DNA from: Natrinema salifodinae
GTDB lineage: Archaea > Halobacteriota > Halobacteria > Halobacteriales > Natrialbaceae
Length of the DNA: 64,000 bases
Direction: 5' to 3'
Assembly (NCBI RefSeq): GCF_900110455.1
Contig: NZ_FOIS01000002.1
Coordinates: forward strand, 434,001-498,000
Shown: positions 32,942-40,792 of the stretch, one piece after another
Numbering within the stretch: position 1 is the stretch's first letter
Layout of the letters: each line of letters begins with the position of its first letter
The notes under the pieces: model-generated
Seen by the model: the letters and a program-made list of their open reading frames with translations, nothing else
The model's database searches: none
What the model was told of the DNA's origin: nothing
Program-made: the position numbers and the translations under genes

Positions 32942-34749
32942 TGTGCGGGATCATCGCCCGCGTCGGTAACGGCAACGCGGCGGAGACGCTGCTGTCGGGC
33001 CTGGAGAACCTCGAGTATCGGGGCTACGACTCGGCGGGGATCGCCGTCCAGAACGGCTCCGGCGTCAAGGTCCACAAGTGTTCCGGCGAGGTCGACCGCC
33101 TCAAGTCGTCGCTGGACACCCGCCCGAGCGGCAACATCGGGATCGGCCACACTCGCTGGAGTACCCACGGCCCGCCGACCGACGAGAACGCCCACCCGCA
33201 CACGGACACCGCGGGCGACGTCGCGGTCGTCCACAACGGCGTCATCGACAACTACGACGAGCTGCGGGCGGACCTCCAGGAGAAGGGACACGTGTTCCAG
33301 AGCGATACCGACACGGAGGTCATCCCGCACCTCATCGACGAGTACCTCGACGAGACCGACGACACAGAACGAGCGGTCCGGAAGGCCGTGGACACGCTCG
33401 AGGGCAGCTACGCGATCGCGGCCATCGTCGACGGCGAAGAGGCGGTCTACGCCGCCCGGAAGGGCTCGCCGCTCGTCCTCGGACTCGACGACGAGGAGTG
33501 GTTCCTCGCGAGCGACGTCCCCGCCTTCCTCGACCACACCGACCAGGTGATCTACCTCGAGGACGGCGACCTGGTCGTCCTCGAACCCGACTCCTATCGG
33601 ATCACCGACCTCGCCGGCGAGCCGATCGAGCGGTCGATCGACACCGTCGACTGGGACCCGGACGACGCCGGCAAGGGCGAGTACGACCACTACATGCTCA
33701 AGGAGATCCACAACCAGCCGACGTCCCTCTCGAACACGATCGAGGGCCGGATCGAGGACGGCGACGTCGCCTTCGAGGACCTCGCGGCCGGCTCGTTCGA
33801 GGACATCGAGACCGTCCAGTTCGTCGCCTGCGGGACGTCCTATCACGCGGCCATGTACGGCGCCCAGCTGCTGCGCGCCACCGGCGTCCGGACGGAGGTC
33901 CTGCGCGCGAGCGAGTACGAGTCGATGACCGGCCCGGTCGACGAGGCCACCCTCGCCGTCGCGGTCACCCAGAGCGGTGAGACCGCCGACACGCTCGACG
34001 CGGTCCGCGAAGCGGCCGACCGCGGCGCGCGGACGCTCGCCGTCACCAACGTGGTCGGCTCGACCGCTGCGCGCGAAGCCGACGACGCGATCTACATCCG
34101 CGCCGGGCCGGAGGTCGGCGTCGCCGCGACGAAGACGTTCTCCTCGCAGGCGGTCACGCTCGCCCTGCTCACCCAGCGCATCGCCGCCGACGTCCCGTCG
34201 GCGACGCCCGTCGAGGACCGCGCGACGATGCTCGAGGAGCTACAGCGCCTCCCGGAGCACGTCGAGTCGGTTCTGGAAACGACGGACGCCGACGACCTCG
34301 CCCGGGAAACCCTCGACAGCGAGTCGTACTTCTTCATCGGGAACGGGCTCAGCCACTCGGTGGCCCTCGAGGGCGCGCTGAAGTTCAAGGAGATCACCTA
34401 CGAGCACGCCGAGGGCTTCGCCGCCGGCCAGCTCAAACACGGTCCGCTCGCGCTCGTCACCGACGAGACGCCGGTGTTCTCGATCTACACCGGGATCGGC
34501 GACGAAAAGACGCGGACGAACGCGATCGAGGCCCAATCCCGTGGCGCACCGATCGTCGCCGTCGGCCCCGACGACCACCCGCTCGTCGAAGTCGCCGACG
34601 CCCGCCTGGCGGTCCCCGACACGCACCCCGTCTGGGCGGGACTGCTCGCGAACGTCCAGCTGCAGTTGCTGTCCTACCACGCCGCCAAGCAACTCGACCG
34701 ACCGATCGACAAGCCGCGCAACCTCGCGAAGAGCGTGACGGTCGAATGA
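32941..34749 (+). CDS. glmS: Glutamine--fructose-6-phosphate aminotransferase (isomerizing)
   Basis: The 602-residue protein starts MCGIIARVGNGN, with Cys2 as glutaminase nucleophile; the class II domain (1-235) includes LEYRGYDSAGIAV, GHTRWSTHG and HNGVIDNYDEL. Two SIS domains follow (about 280-410 and 445-585) with FVACGTSYHAAMYG, TQSGETADTLDA, GNGLSHSVALEGALKFKEI and the C-terminal DKPRNLAKSVTVE whose Lys forms the sugar adduct. It makes glucosamine-6-phosphate from fructose-6-phosphate and glutamine, the entry to UDP-N-acetylglucosamine for cell-surface glycans. It closes the glycan region. The start has a consensus ribosome-binding site and an overlapping upstream frame. Confidence 0.97.
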   Translation: MCGIIARVGNGNAAETLLSGLENLEYRGYDSAGIAVQNGSGVKVHKCSGEVDRLKSSLDTRPSGNIGIGHTRWSTHGPPTDENAHPHTDTAGDVAVVHNGVIDNYDELRADLQEKGHVFQSDTDTEVIPHLIDEYLDETDDTERAVRKAVDTLEGSYAIAAIVDGEEAVYAARKGSPLVLGLDDEEWFLASDVPAFLDHTDQVIYLEDGDLVVLEPDSYRITDLAGEPIERSIDTVDWDPDDAGKGEYDHYMLKEIHNQPTSLSNTIEGRIEDGDVAFEDLAAGSFEDIETVQFVACGTSYHAAMYGAQLLRATGVRTEVLRASEYESMTGPVDEATLAVAVTQSGETADTLDAVREAADRGARTLAVTNVVGSTAAREADDAIYIRAGPEVGVAATKTFSSQAVTLALLTQRIAADVPSATPVEDRATMLEELQRLPEHVESVLETTDADDLARETLDSESYFFIGNGLSHSVALEGALKFKEITYEHAEGFAAGQLKHGPLALVTDETPVFSIYTGIGDEKTRTNAIEAQSRGAPIVAVGPDDHPLVEVADARLAVPDTHPVWAGLLANVQLQLLSYHAAKQLDRPIDKPRNLAKSVTVE

Positions 34750-35090
34750 TCGCCGCGGTCGCCCGCAGCAGCTAACGACTTTTCGTCGCGCCCGTTCGAT
34801 TCCGGATCGCAGTTATCCCCCGAGACCGTCCTCCCCGCTGTCGTGTTCGAGAGCTACCGCTCCCGTCGCCTGGCGGGCACCGTTCGAACGACCAGAACCC
34901 GCTCACGTGGTGACGCACAGCGCGGCTTCGACGCGCGATCGATCCGCGTCCGGATAGCAGAGGGCGATCGCTTTAGCGGGGGTCGTTCGAACTGCGAGAG
35001 ACTGGGGACGGTCAGCGATCGGCCACATCCACAGCTCCGATCGCGCGGAAAACAGAGGTCGCGCCGGCGACGCGCGAACGGCCGCCGCAG
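34750..35090. other. Gap after glmS
   Basis: About 340 bp between convergent genes. Several frames are open, one on the minus strand reading SARSELWMWPIADRPQSLA, but no start, family or ribosome-binding site supports a gene. I see no terminator-like hairpin with a T run. Confidence 0.35.
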
Positions 35091-35492
35091 CTACTCCCCG
35101 TGACCGAACTCCCGCTCCCGTTCTAACCGCTGACAGCCGATTACTAGCGGATCGGGAATCTCGGTGGCGTGGGAGTGAAGCGCGTCGAAAACGACGGCGA
35201 CTTCGTCGAAACGGGGTCCGCGAGTCGCAACGAGGGGGTCGCGGTCCCAGTCGATGAACTCCAGCTCGGCGAGCGTGGGTAAATGGTTGTGAAACAGGGC
35301 TCGTCGCAGCGTCTCTGGAGCTGCAGGGGCGTTCGGATTGACCGCACTCTCTGGGAGCGGAACCGACTCGTCCGGCGACGAATCCAAAAGCGAAAGGAGG
35401 AGTTGGCGACGCGGTTCGGCGGAGATCGCTCTGAATACGTCGTTCCACCGTCGGATGACGCGAGTTCCGTTCTCTCGTCGCGCGGACACCAT
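35091..35492 (-). CDS. DUF7344-like winged-helix regulator
   Basis: The 133-residue protein begins at an ATG (MVSARRENGTRVIRRWNDVF). The helix-turn-helix core reads VFRAISAEPRRQLLLSLLD, then LRRALFHNHLPTLAELEFIDWDRD, the family pattern of DUF7344 regulators (HNHLPxLxELEFIDWD). Its tail (FDEVAVVFDALHSHATEIPDPLV) resembles the helical extension of relatives. It has no membrane segment, unlike the two related proteins near 21-22 kb. A TTATTTGTATCC element about 45 bp upstream could be its promoter. A longer in-frame extension to 35642 lacks family text. The target is unknown. Confidence 0.72.
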   Translation of the reverse strand: MVSARRENGTRVIRRWNDVFRAISAEPRRQLLLSLLDSSPDESVPLPESAVNPNAPAAPETLRRALFHNHLPTLAELEFIDWDRDPLVATRGPRFDEVAVVFDALHSHATEIPDPLVIGCQRLEREREFGHGE

Positions 35493-35832
35493 ACTCCCGT
35501 CCTCGCGCCCCTCCAACAAATCGTTTACTACGGATACAAATAATGGTATCACTGGTGGAGACACTCCGTCCGCAGCGGTACTAGGCGGCGTGCCACGTAG
35601 ATCGAATGCGACGGCGCGTACGGCACCGATACCGGACGACACACTGGCTGCGCTTTCGCATACCGAGTCGGGGTCTCGGCCGCGGCTAACGGAACTGAGT
35701 TCGTCAGCGCCGTCCGCGATCGCGTCGAGACGCGAGGCGGATCAGTAACGAACGTACCCATGAGAAAAGCTGTCGGCCGGGCATCGGCATCAACGGCCGA
35801 CGAACCGGAACGGGTTCCGAGTCGCAGCCCCG
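35493..35832. other. Intergenic region with terminator-like hairpin
   Basis: About 340 bp between two minus-strand genes. It contains the promoter-like TTATTTGTATCC for the downstream regulator and the hairpin described separately at 35762-35801. Nothing else is supported. Confidence 0.45.
35762..35801 (-). terminator. Hairpin followed by a short T run
   Basis: Reading on the minus strand, GTCGGCCG pairs with CGGCCGAC across a 14-base loop (35772-35801) and is followed by AGCTTTTCTC. It lies about 31 bases after the stop of the acidic repeat protein and could end its transcript. Confidence 0.45.
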
Positions 35833-36858
35833 TTAGTCGTCTGCTTCGAGCTCCAAGGTGACGGACTCGTCGTCGCCGTCGATCTCGACGGTTTGCTCCG
35901 TTTCGTCGTAGTCGTCGGCGGACGCGGTCACCGTGTAGTCGCCGTCCTCGAGATCCTCGAACTCGACCTCGCCATCGTTGCCGACGTCCTGCTCGTCCTC
36001 CTCGCCCGAGCCGAGGAGACCGACGTTCTCTTCGAGTTCGACGGTCGCGTTGTCGACCGCGTCGCCGCTCTCATCTTCGACGGTCACCGAGAGTGTGTGC
36101 GAGCCGTCGCTGTCATCGCTGTCGTCACTATTGTCGGTGTCGTCGCTCGAATCGTTTTCGTCGAGGGTCAGCATCACCGTCTCGTCGTCGCCGTCGATCT
36201 CGACGGTTTGCTCCGTTTCGTCGTAGCCGTCCGCGTTCGCCGTGACCGTGTACTCGCCGTCCTCGCGGTCGAACTCGGCTTCGCCGTCGCCGTCGACGTC
36301 CTTCTCCTCGTTCGATCCGTCGTCCTCGACCGTGACGGTCGCGTTGTCGATCGAATCGCCGTCCTGATCTTCCACGATCGCCGTCAGCGTCTGGGTCTCG
36401 TCGGCGCCGCCACCGCTATCGTCGGTATCGCCATCGCCGGTGTCGCTATCGTCGTCGCTCGAACCGTCGCTGTTATCGCCGTCACCATCACCGTCACCGG
36501 ACCCGTCGTTCCCGTCGGCCCCGTCGCTCTCGTCGCCCGCGCCATCACCGCTGTCGGACCCTGTCGTTTCGTCGTCGCTGCCGTCTCCGTCGGTCTCGTT
36601 CGTCGCACCACCGTCGGTCTCGTTATCACTGCCACCGGCGTCGTCATCGGTCGCCGCGTCGCCGTCGTCAGAGGATTGGGAGTCGTCCCATCTGTCGGTC
36701 GCCGAGCCGAGCGCTCCGCTGACGGAGGCGCCGCTCGCGGCGAGTATCAGGCCCGCCAGCAGGAAAACGATCCCGCTGACGATGAGCACGACTTGAACGC
36801 TGGTCTGAATCGAGCGCGTCTCCGCACGCTGTCGTTGGACACTGCTGTTGCCACGCAT
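35833..36858 (-). CDS. Membrane-anchored acidic surface protein with two carboxypeptidase-regulatory-like repeats
   Basis: The 341-residue protein has an N-terminal basic stretch and one membrane helix (about 20-45, VVLIVSGIVFLLAGLILAASG). A long Asp/Ser/Gly/Asn low-complexity linker follows (about 55-155). Then come two Ig/PEGA-like beta repeats (about 155-232 and 250-338) with parallel text such as DNATVTVEDDG, EYTVTANADGYDETEQTVEI and DYTVTASADDYDETEQTVEI. The topology points to a cell-surface protein with the repeats outside. Repeat-encoding DNA shares a perfect 46-bp identity (35866-35911 and 36181-36226), so duplication or gene conversion was recent. The function is unknown, possibly adhesion or glycan binding. 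Confidence 0.75.
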   Translation of the reverse strand: MRGNSSVQRQRAETRSIQTSVQVVLIVSGIVFLLAGLILAASGASVSGALGSATDRWDDSQSSDDGDAATDDDAGGSDNETDGGATNETDGDGSDDETTGSDSGDGAGDESDGADGNDGSGDGDGDGDNSDGSSDDDSDTGDGDTDDSGGGADETQTLTAIVEDQDGDSIDNATVTVEDDGSNEEKDVDGDGEAEFDREDGEYTVTANADGYDETEQTVEIDGDDETVMLTLDENDSSDDTDNSDDSDDSDGSHTLSVTVEDESGDAVDNATVELEENVGLLGSGEEDEQDVGNDGEVEFEDLEDGDYTVTASADDYDETEQTVEIDGDDESVTLELEADD

Positions 36859-37597
36859 GGTCAGTGTATCAGTGAAATTAATGGCCGGCGTTCGAACTCG
36901 TCGGTTCGCTCGGTTCGCCTGGTGCCGCGACCGGAACGGAGCCCGGCCGGGCTGCGATCGACTGGGGACTGCGCCGCCCGCAGCGTGCAGTTAGGAGGGG
37001 TTTCATTACGCTGTAATTTCAGCGCCCGGTAATTCACTATACAGCAGCCAAGCCGATTGCAGTCACTGAAACAGTCGCGGAAGCGGCTGCAATGCCGGCT
37101 GCGGCGACGGCTCGGTGACGAGCGAAGCGGGCGGTCGATGCGGGACGGCTCGCCGACCCGGGTGCGACGGGGGACGGATTTCGATCGGAGGCGGACCGGC
37201 CGGTCGTTTATCTGGTCGCTAAGAGGGGTGAGCGGTTCCGAATAATTCCGTTCGGTCGCGCTCCGAACAACCGGTGATTCCCTCGGGTCGGGTCCGCCGT
37301 CGCTGGTCGTCGAGCGGAGCCTGGCCCGTCCGCTCGAATCGGCCCGACTCGATCGCGAGTCCGCGTTCCTGGCCGGATGATTTTTTTGGTCAGACGGCGG
37401 ATAGTAATCGGGTTTTACCGAGCGTTCGAGGGCGTGGCCAGTCGGCCATTGGCCGATCGTAAACCGGTGTTGGCCCGCCTCACGGCTCGTTGACGGCCCG
37501 CCACGCGAGCGGTCACCGACGCGGTTTTCCGGCGAGTAGCTGGAACGGTCGTCGCGCTTTTTCCCGCTCCTCGCGGTAGCGTCGATTAGCAGAGACC
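36859..37597. other. 740-bp gap without a supported gene
   Basis: The left part is a divergent promoter zone with AT-richer words (TTCATTACGCTGTAATTTC near 36998-37018). Around 37375-37420 are a run of T (GATTTTTTTGG) and AGTAATCGGG. I find Arg-rich chance frames only and no RNA gene. The SPW gene starts at its right end. Confidence 0.4.
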
Positions 37598-38059
37598 ATG
37601 AGCGAATCCACGACCGACGAGCCGACGACCGGTGAATCGCACGCCCGCGACCGACGCGACCGGGCGGGCCAGAAGTGGCTCAGCGGGTTCGTTTCCCTGA
37701 TCGGGTTCTGGCTGGCCGCCGCCCCGTTCGTCTACGAGCCGGCCCAGTCGATGCTCTGGAACAACCTGCTGGTCGGCGGCGCGATCTTCCTGCTGGCGGG
37801 CTACAACTATTACCGGCTCTCCACCGGCCACTCGACCAGTACCGGCGTGATGTCGCTGGTCGCGCTGCTGGCGCTGTGGACGGCCGTCTCGCAGTTCGCC
37901 ATCGGCGGCCAGTTCGCAATGGACTCCGTCGGCGTCGCCGACACGGGCCTGATCTGGAGTAACGTCGTGTCAGGACTCGTCGCGGCGGGGCTGTCGGCGT
38001 ACATCGCCTACGCGGCCGGCCGCGACGTCCGCACCGGCACGGCGGCCGGAACGCGATAA
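37598..38059 (+). CDS. SPW-repeat membrane protein
   Basis: The 153-residue protein has a charged N-terminus (about 1-27), then two SPW-like modules. The first is WLSGFVSLIGFWLAAAPFVYEPAQSMLWNNLLVGGAIFLLAGYNYY; the second starts near residue 86 with ALLALWTAVSQFAIGG, then IWSNVVSGLVAAGLSAYIAYAAG. Each makes two membrane helices with the family's W-N-N/S-N turn. SPW proteins are small membrane proteins of unknown role, often general stress-type in haloarchaea by annotation. It stands alone with its own start ATG. No regulation can be read. Confidence 0.8.
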   Translation: MSESTTDEPTTGESHARDRRDRAGQKWLSGFVSLIGFWLAAAPFVYEPAQSMLWNNLLVGGAIFLLAGYNYYRLSTGHSTSTGVMSLVALLALWTAVSQFAIGGQFAMDSVGVADTGLIWSNVVSGLVAAGLSAYIAYAAGRDVRTGTAAGTR

Positions 38060-38166
38060 CCGGCCGTCCCCGTCCTCGACGATCCGTCGGCGTATTTTCC
38101 TCACTCTCGTCTCCCCGCCTCGCATCCATCCAGTCCCCGTCCCCGTCTCCGGATCAGACTCGGATC

Positions 38167-39147
38167 CTACTCAGCGTCCGCGGCCGCCGCGCGCCGCTCG
38201 AGCAACTCCAGGACGGGTTCCGTCGTAGCCAGGCGAATCCCGAGTCGGGTGAGCCGGTCCCGTATCGCGGCGGGGACGAGCGTACCGTACAGCGATCCGA
38301 GCAGGGGAACCGGACCGACGCGGTAGTGCGTGTCCGGGTTCGAGACGGTCGCCGCCTGGCGGACCGTCGCGGCGACCCGGTCGGGGTCGTTGATCAGCGG
38401 GCCGCCGCCCTCGACAGCGCGGACCCGCCGGAGGACGCGGTAGAGGTCGGCGTAGTGGGCGGGCCTGACGACGTCCGCGTCCGTTTCGGTCTCGTTTCCG
38501 TCTGACTCTACGTCGGCTTCGGATTCCGGCGGGGCCGGCAACGGGGATCGCGCCGCCGCGGCCGCGTCGTCGACTTCCCGCACGGCTCGGTCGTAGAACG
38601 GCGTCTGCACGATCCCCGGCTGGACGACGATCACGTCGATCTCCGTGCCGGCCAGTTCCTGACGGAGCGCGTCGCTGAGACTGGCCATCGCCCACTTCGA
38701 GGCGGTGTAGCCGCCGATGCCGGCCAGCGCGAGCCGATCTGCGGCGCTGGTGACGGTGATGATCCGGCCGTCGCCGCGCTCGCGCATGCCGGACAGCACC
38801 GCTCGGATCAGGCGGTGGGGCCCGAAGCAGTGGACGGCGAATTGACGCTCGAGTCGCTCCGTCGGCACGTCCTCGACCGGACCGAACTGGCCGTAGCCCG
38901 CGTTGTTGACGAGACAGTCCACGCCGCCGGCCTCGTCGCGAATCCGGTCGACGACGCGCTCGATCTCCGCGGGCTCGGTCAGGTCTAGCGCCGCGGTCTC
39001 GGCCCCGCGGTCGGCCAGGACTGTCAGGCCGCTCCGGTCGGAATCGCGGGCGGTCGCGTAGACCCGCCAGTCGCCGGCCAACAGCGCGTGGGCGGTTTCG
39101 AAGCCGATTCCGGACGAACAGCCGGTCACGAGTGCGGTAGGCGGCAT
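38167..39147 (-). CDS. Short-chain dehydrogenase/reductase
   Basis: The 326-residue protein is a classical SDR. It shows the cofactor motif ALVTGCSSGIGFETA (TGxxxGIG), LDLTEP, NNAGYGQFGPVED, the catalytic Ser in VTSAADRLALAGIGGY and the catalytic YTASK, then VQPGIVQTPFYD. NADP preference is suggested by the Arg in YATARDSDR. It reduces or oxidises an unknown substrate, perhaps a lipid or steroid-like compound. An acidic insert of about 35 residues (about 195-230) is odd for the family. The C-terminal segment beyond residue 260 is longer than usual and resembles the substrate-lid of membrane-associated SDRs. It is transcribed toward the SPW gene. Confidence 0.88.
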   Translation of the reverse strand: MPPTALVTGCSSGIGFETAHALLAGDWRVYATARDSDRSGLTVLADRGAETAALDLTEPAEIERVVDRIRDEAGGVDCLVNNAGYGQFGPVEDVPTERLERQFAVHCFGPHRLIRAVLSGMRERGDGRIITVTSAADRLALAGIGGYTASKWAMASLSDALRQELAGTEIDVIVVQPGIVQTPFYDRAVREVDDAAAAARSPLPAPPESEADVESDGNETETDADVVRPAHYADLYRVLRRVRAVEGGGPLINDPDRVAATVRQAATVSNPDTHYRVGPVPLLGSLYGTLVPAAIRDRLTRLGIRLATTEPVLELLERRAAAADAE

Positions 39148-39272
39148 AGGTTGACCTACGACGGCCGCGGGGAAGACGGTCCCCGTCGGTCGGGGTCGGT
39201 GAGTGTCACGGCCCGCGACTGGTTCGACGTTCGCGACGGCGGCGGCCGGAATCGACCGCGGAGGCCGCGCGA

Positions 39273-39887
39273 TCAGTCGAACGGACCGACGTCGTCCGGT
39301 GGGCCGACATCATCCGGCGGGCCGGCGTCCTCGGGTGGTCCCGCGCCCGCGGGCGGCCCGGGATCGCTCTCGCCGGCCCCGTCCTCGTCGTCGGACCGGT
39401 CGGCACGATCGAACGCCCACTCGATCGCGTCGAAGTCGTCGTCTCCGTCGTCGCTCGCGTCATCCCCTCTGTCCCCGTCCGTTCCGTCTCCTGGCGCGCC
39501 GCCCCCATCGCCGTCCGGTTCGGCTTCAGCGTCGTCGCCAGGCTCGGTCTCGCTCGGCGGTTCGGCGTCGGCCGGCGGCTCGTCGTCCGACACGGCGGCG
39601 TCGCCTGGCGGATCGGACTCGTCGGGCCCCGCGGCCGACTCGGCACCGTCGGTAGCGGTGTCGGAATCGGAATTGGGCTCCGTGGCGTTCGCGGACTCGA
39701 CGGGCGTCGCGTTCGAGTCGTTCGCCGCGGCGTCCGCCGTCTCACCCTCGGCGGCCGACGGATTCACGTCGTCCGCCGTCATGTCCGGCCCGAAGACGGT
39801 CACGATCGCGGCGAACGCGACGAGGACGACCGCGATGGTAACGAGCAGTGCGACCGCCGATGGCGCGTCGTCACGGAAGCGAGACAT
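39273..39887 (-). CDS. Membrane-anchored acidic disordered protein with Pro-rich tail repeats
   Basis: The 204-residue protein has an N-terminal membrane helix (about 10-32, VALLVTIAVVLVAFAAIVTVFG) and then an Asp/Glu/Ala/Pro-rich stretch with no predicted fold. The extreme C-terminus repeats a GPPxDx unit (GPPAGA, GPPEDA, GPPDDV, GPPDDV, GPFD). The membrane helix is followed by the tail that should be outside. Such proteins are common haloarchaeal surface or pilin-like candidates, but no type IV pilin cleavage site is evident. I do not recognise a function. Codon use is normal. Confidence 0.6.
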   Translation of the reverse strand: MSRFRDDAPSAVALLVTIAVVLVAFAAIVTVFGPDMTADDVNPSAAEGETADAAANDSNATPVESANATEPNSDSDTATDGAESAAGPDESDPPGDAAVSDDEPPADAEPPSETEPGDDAEAEPDGDGGGAPGDGTDGDRGDDASDDGDDDFDAIEWAFDRADRSDDEDGAGESDPGPPAGAGPPEDAGPPDDVGPPDDVGPFD

Positions 39888-40163
39888 TCGACCGGACGGT
39901 GAGAGGCGGCCGATCGGCTTTGTTAATCTCAGCCCACAGGAGCGACGGGCGGGCTTTCCGGCCGGATCGTCGTCGGTCGCCGGTGGTCGTCGTCGCTCGT
40001 CGGCTCGGTCACGGCGTCCGATCGAACACTGCTGCGGCCGCGACGCGGGCTGACGCTCCGCGCGTGGCCGAAAATACTGTAGCCGCCACCGGGTGGGTGC
40101 CGACGAGCCGAGGAGCGGACGCGAGCGACGGTCGGTTCGGTCGAACTGTTCCGACTCGCCGTC
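39888..40163. other. Gap between acidic protein and PPOX gene
   Basis: 276 bp between two minus-strand genes. The acidic protein's start region lies at the left and the PPOX gene ends at the right. I see no extra gene or repeat here. Confidence 0.4.
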
Positions 40164-40598
40164 TTACTCCTCGTACTCGCGTCCGCGGGCGACGACGTGC
40201 TCCGCGGGAATCCGAACGATGATGCGCGGTTCATCCTCCTCGTCGTGGTGGGGGTACTCCTCGACGTCGAGGTATCGTCGGGCCACCTCGTCGATGTGCT
40301 CGTCGGCCCCGTCCTCCGAGAGCGTCGCGCGGCCGCGAACGGACACGTATCGGTACGGATCGTCGGGATCGACGATCGAAATCGAGACCTTCGGGTTCGT
40401 TCGGAGATTTCGCTCCTTGGTGCGGCCGCGGAGCGTGTTTATCAGCACGGCCTCCCCGTCGTCGTGGTCGACCCAGACGGGACTGCTGTGGGGATGCCCG
40501 TCGGAACCGATCGTCGCGATGTGGCCGAACGATCGCTTCTCGAGAATGTCGCGGTGCGATTCGGGGATCCGTCCGCTGTGCGTTTCGAAAGCGCCCAT
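40164..40598 (-). CDS. Pyridoxamine 5'-phosphate oxidase-fold protein, F420-type
   Basis: The 144-residue protein has the PPOX split-barrel signature: FGHIATIGSDGHPHSSPVWVDHDDG, VLINTLRGRTKERNLRTNPKVSISI, DPYRYVSVRGRATLSEDG. The pattern matches the class annotated as F420-dependent (TIGR03618-type), which reduces unsaturated or biliverdin-like compounds with F420H2 or binds flavin. The start at 40598 is the first good ATG; a longer frame upstream is not family text. It is divergent from leuS. Substrate is unknown. Confidence 0.85.
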   Translation of the reverse strand: MGAFETHSGRIPESHRDILEKRSFGHIATIGSDGHPHSSPVWVDHDDGEAVLINTLRGRTKERNLRTNPKVSISIVDPDDPYRYVSVRGRATLSEDGADEHIDEVARRYLDVEEYPHHDEEDEPRIIVRIPAEHVVARGREYEE

Positions 40599-40792
40599 CA
40601 CCACTGACGAGCGTCGGAAGCAGGTTCGGTCTTTCGATACGAACGATTCCCGAATATCGAAATTCCACGCGAGGGGCCGCGGGACGATCAAACGATACGC
40701 CCGCCGTCGTCGATCACCTCGTTTCGCCGAACGGCCGAACAATGATATAGCCGGCACGTCCAGTGGTTGACAACGGAACGGATCGCAAGCCA

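Noticed and set aside
36380-36700. Asp/Ser triplet-rich DNA as a functional satellite
   Set aside because: It encodes the low-complexity linker of the surface protein.
35833-36858. Beta-repeats and Asp-rich linker as a possible CRISPR-like array
   Set aside because: The repetition lies within a protein frame and has two long copies, not many short units.
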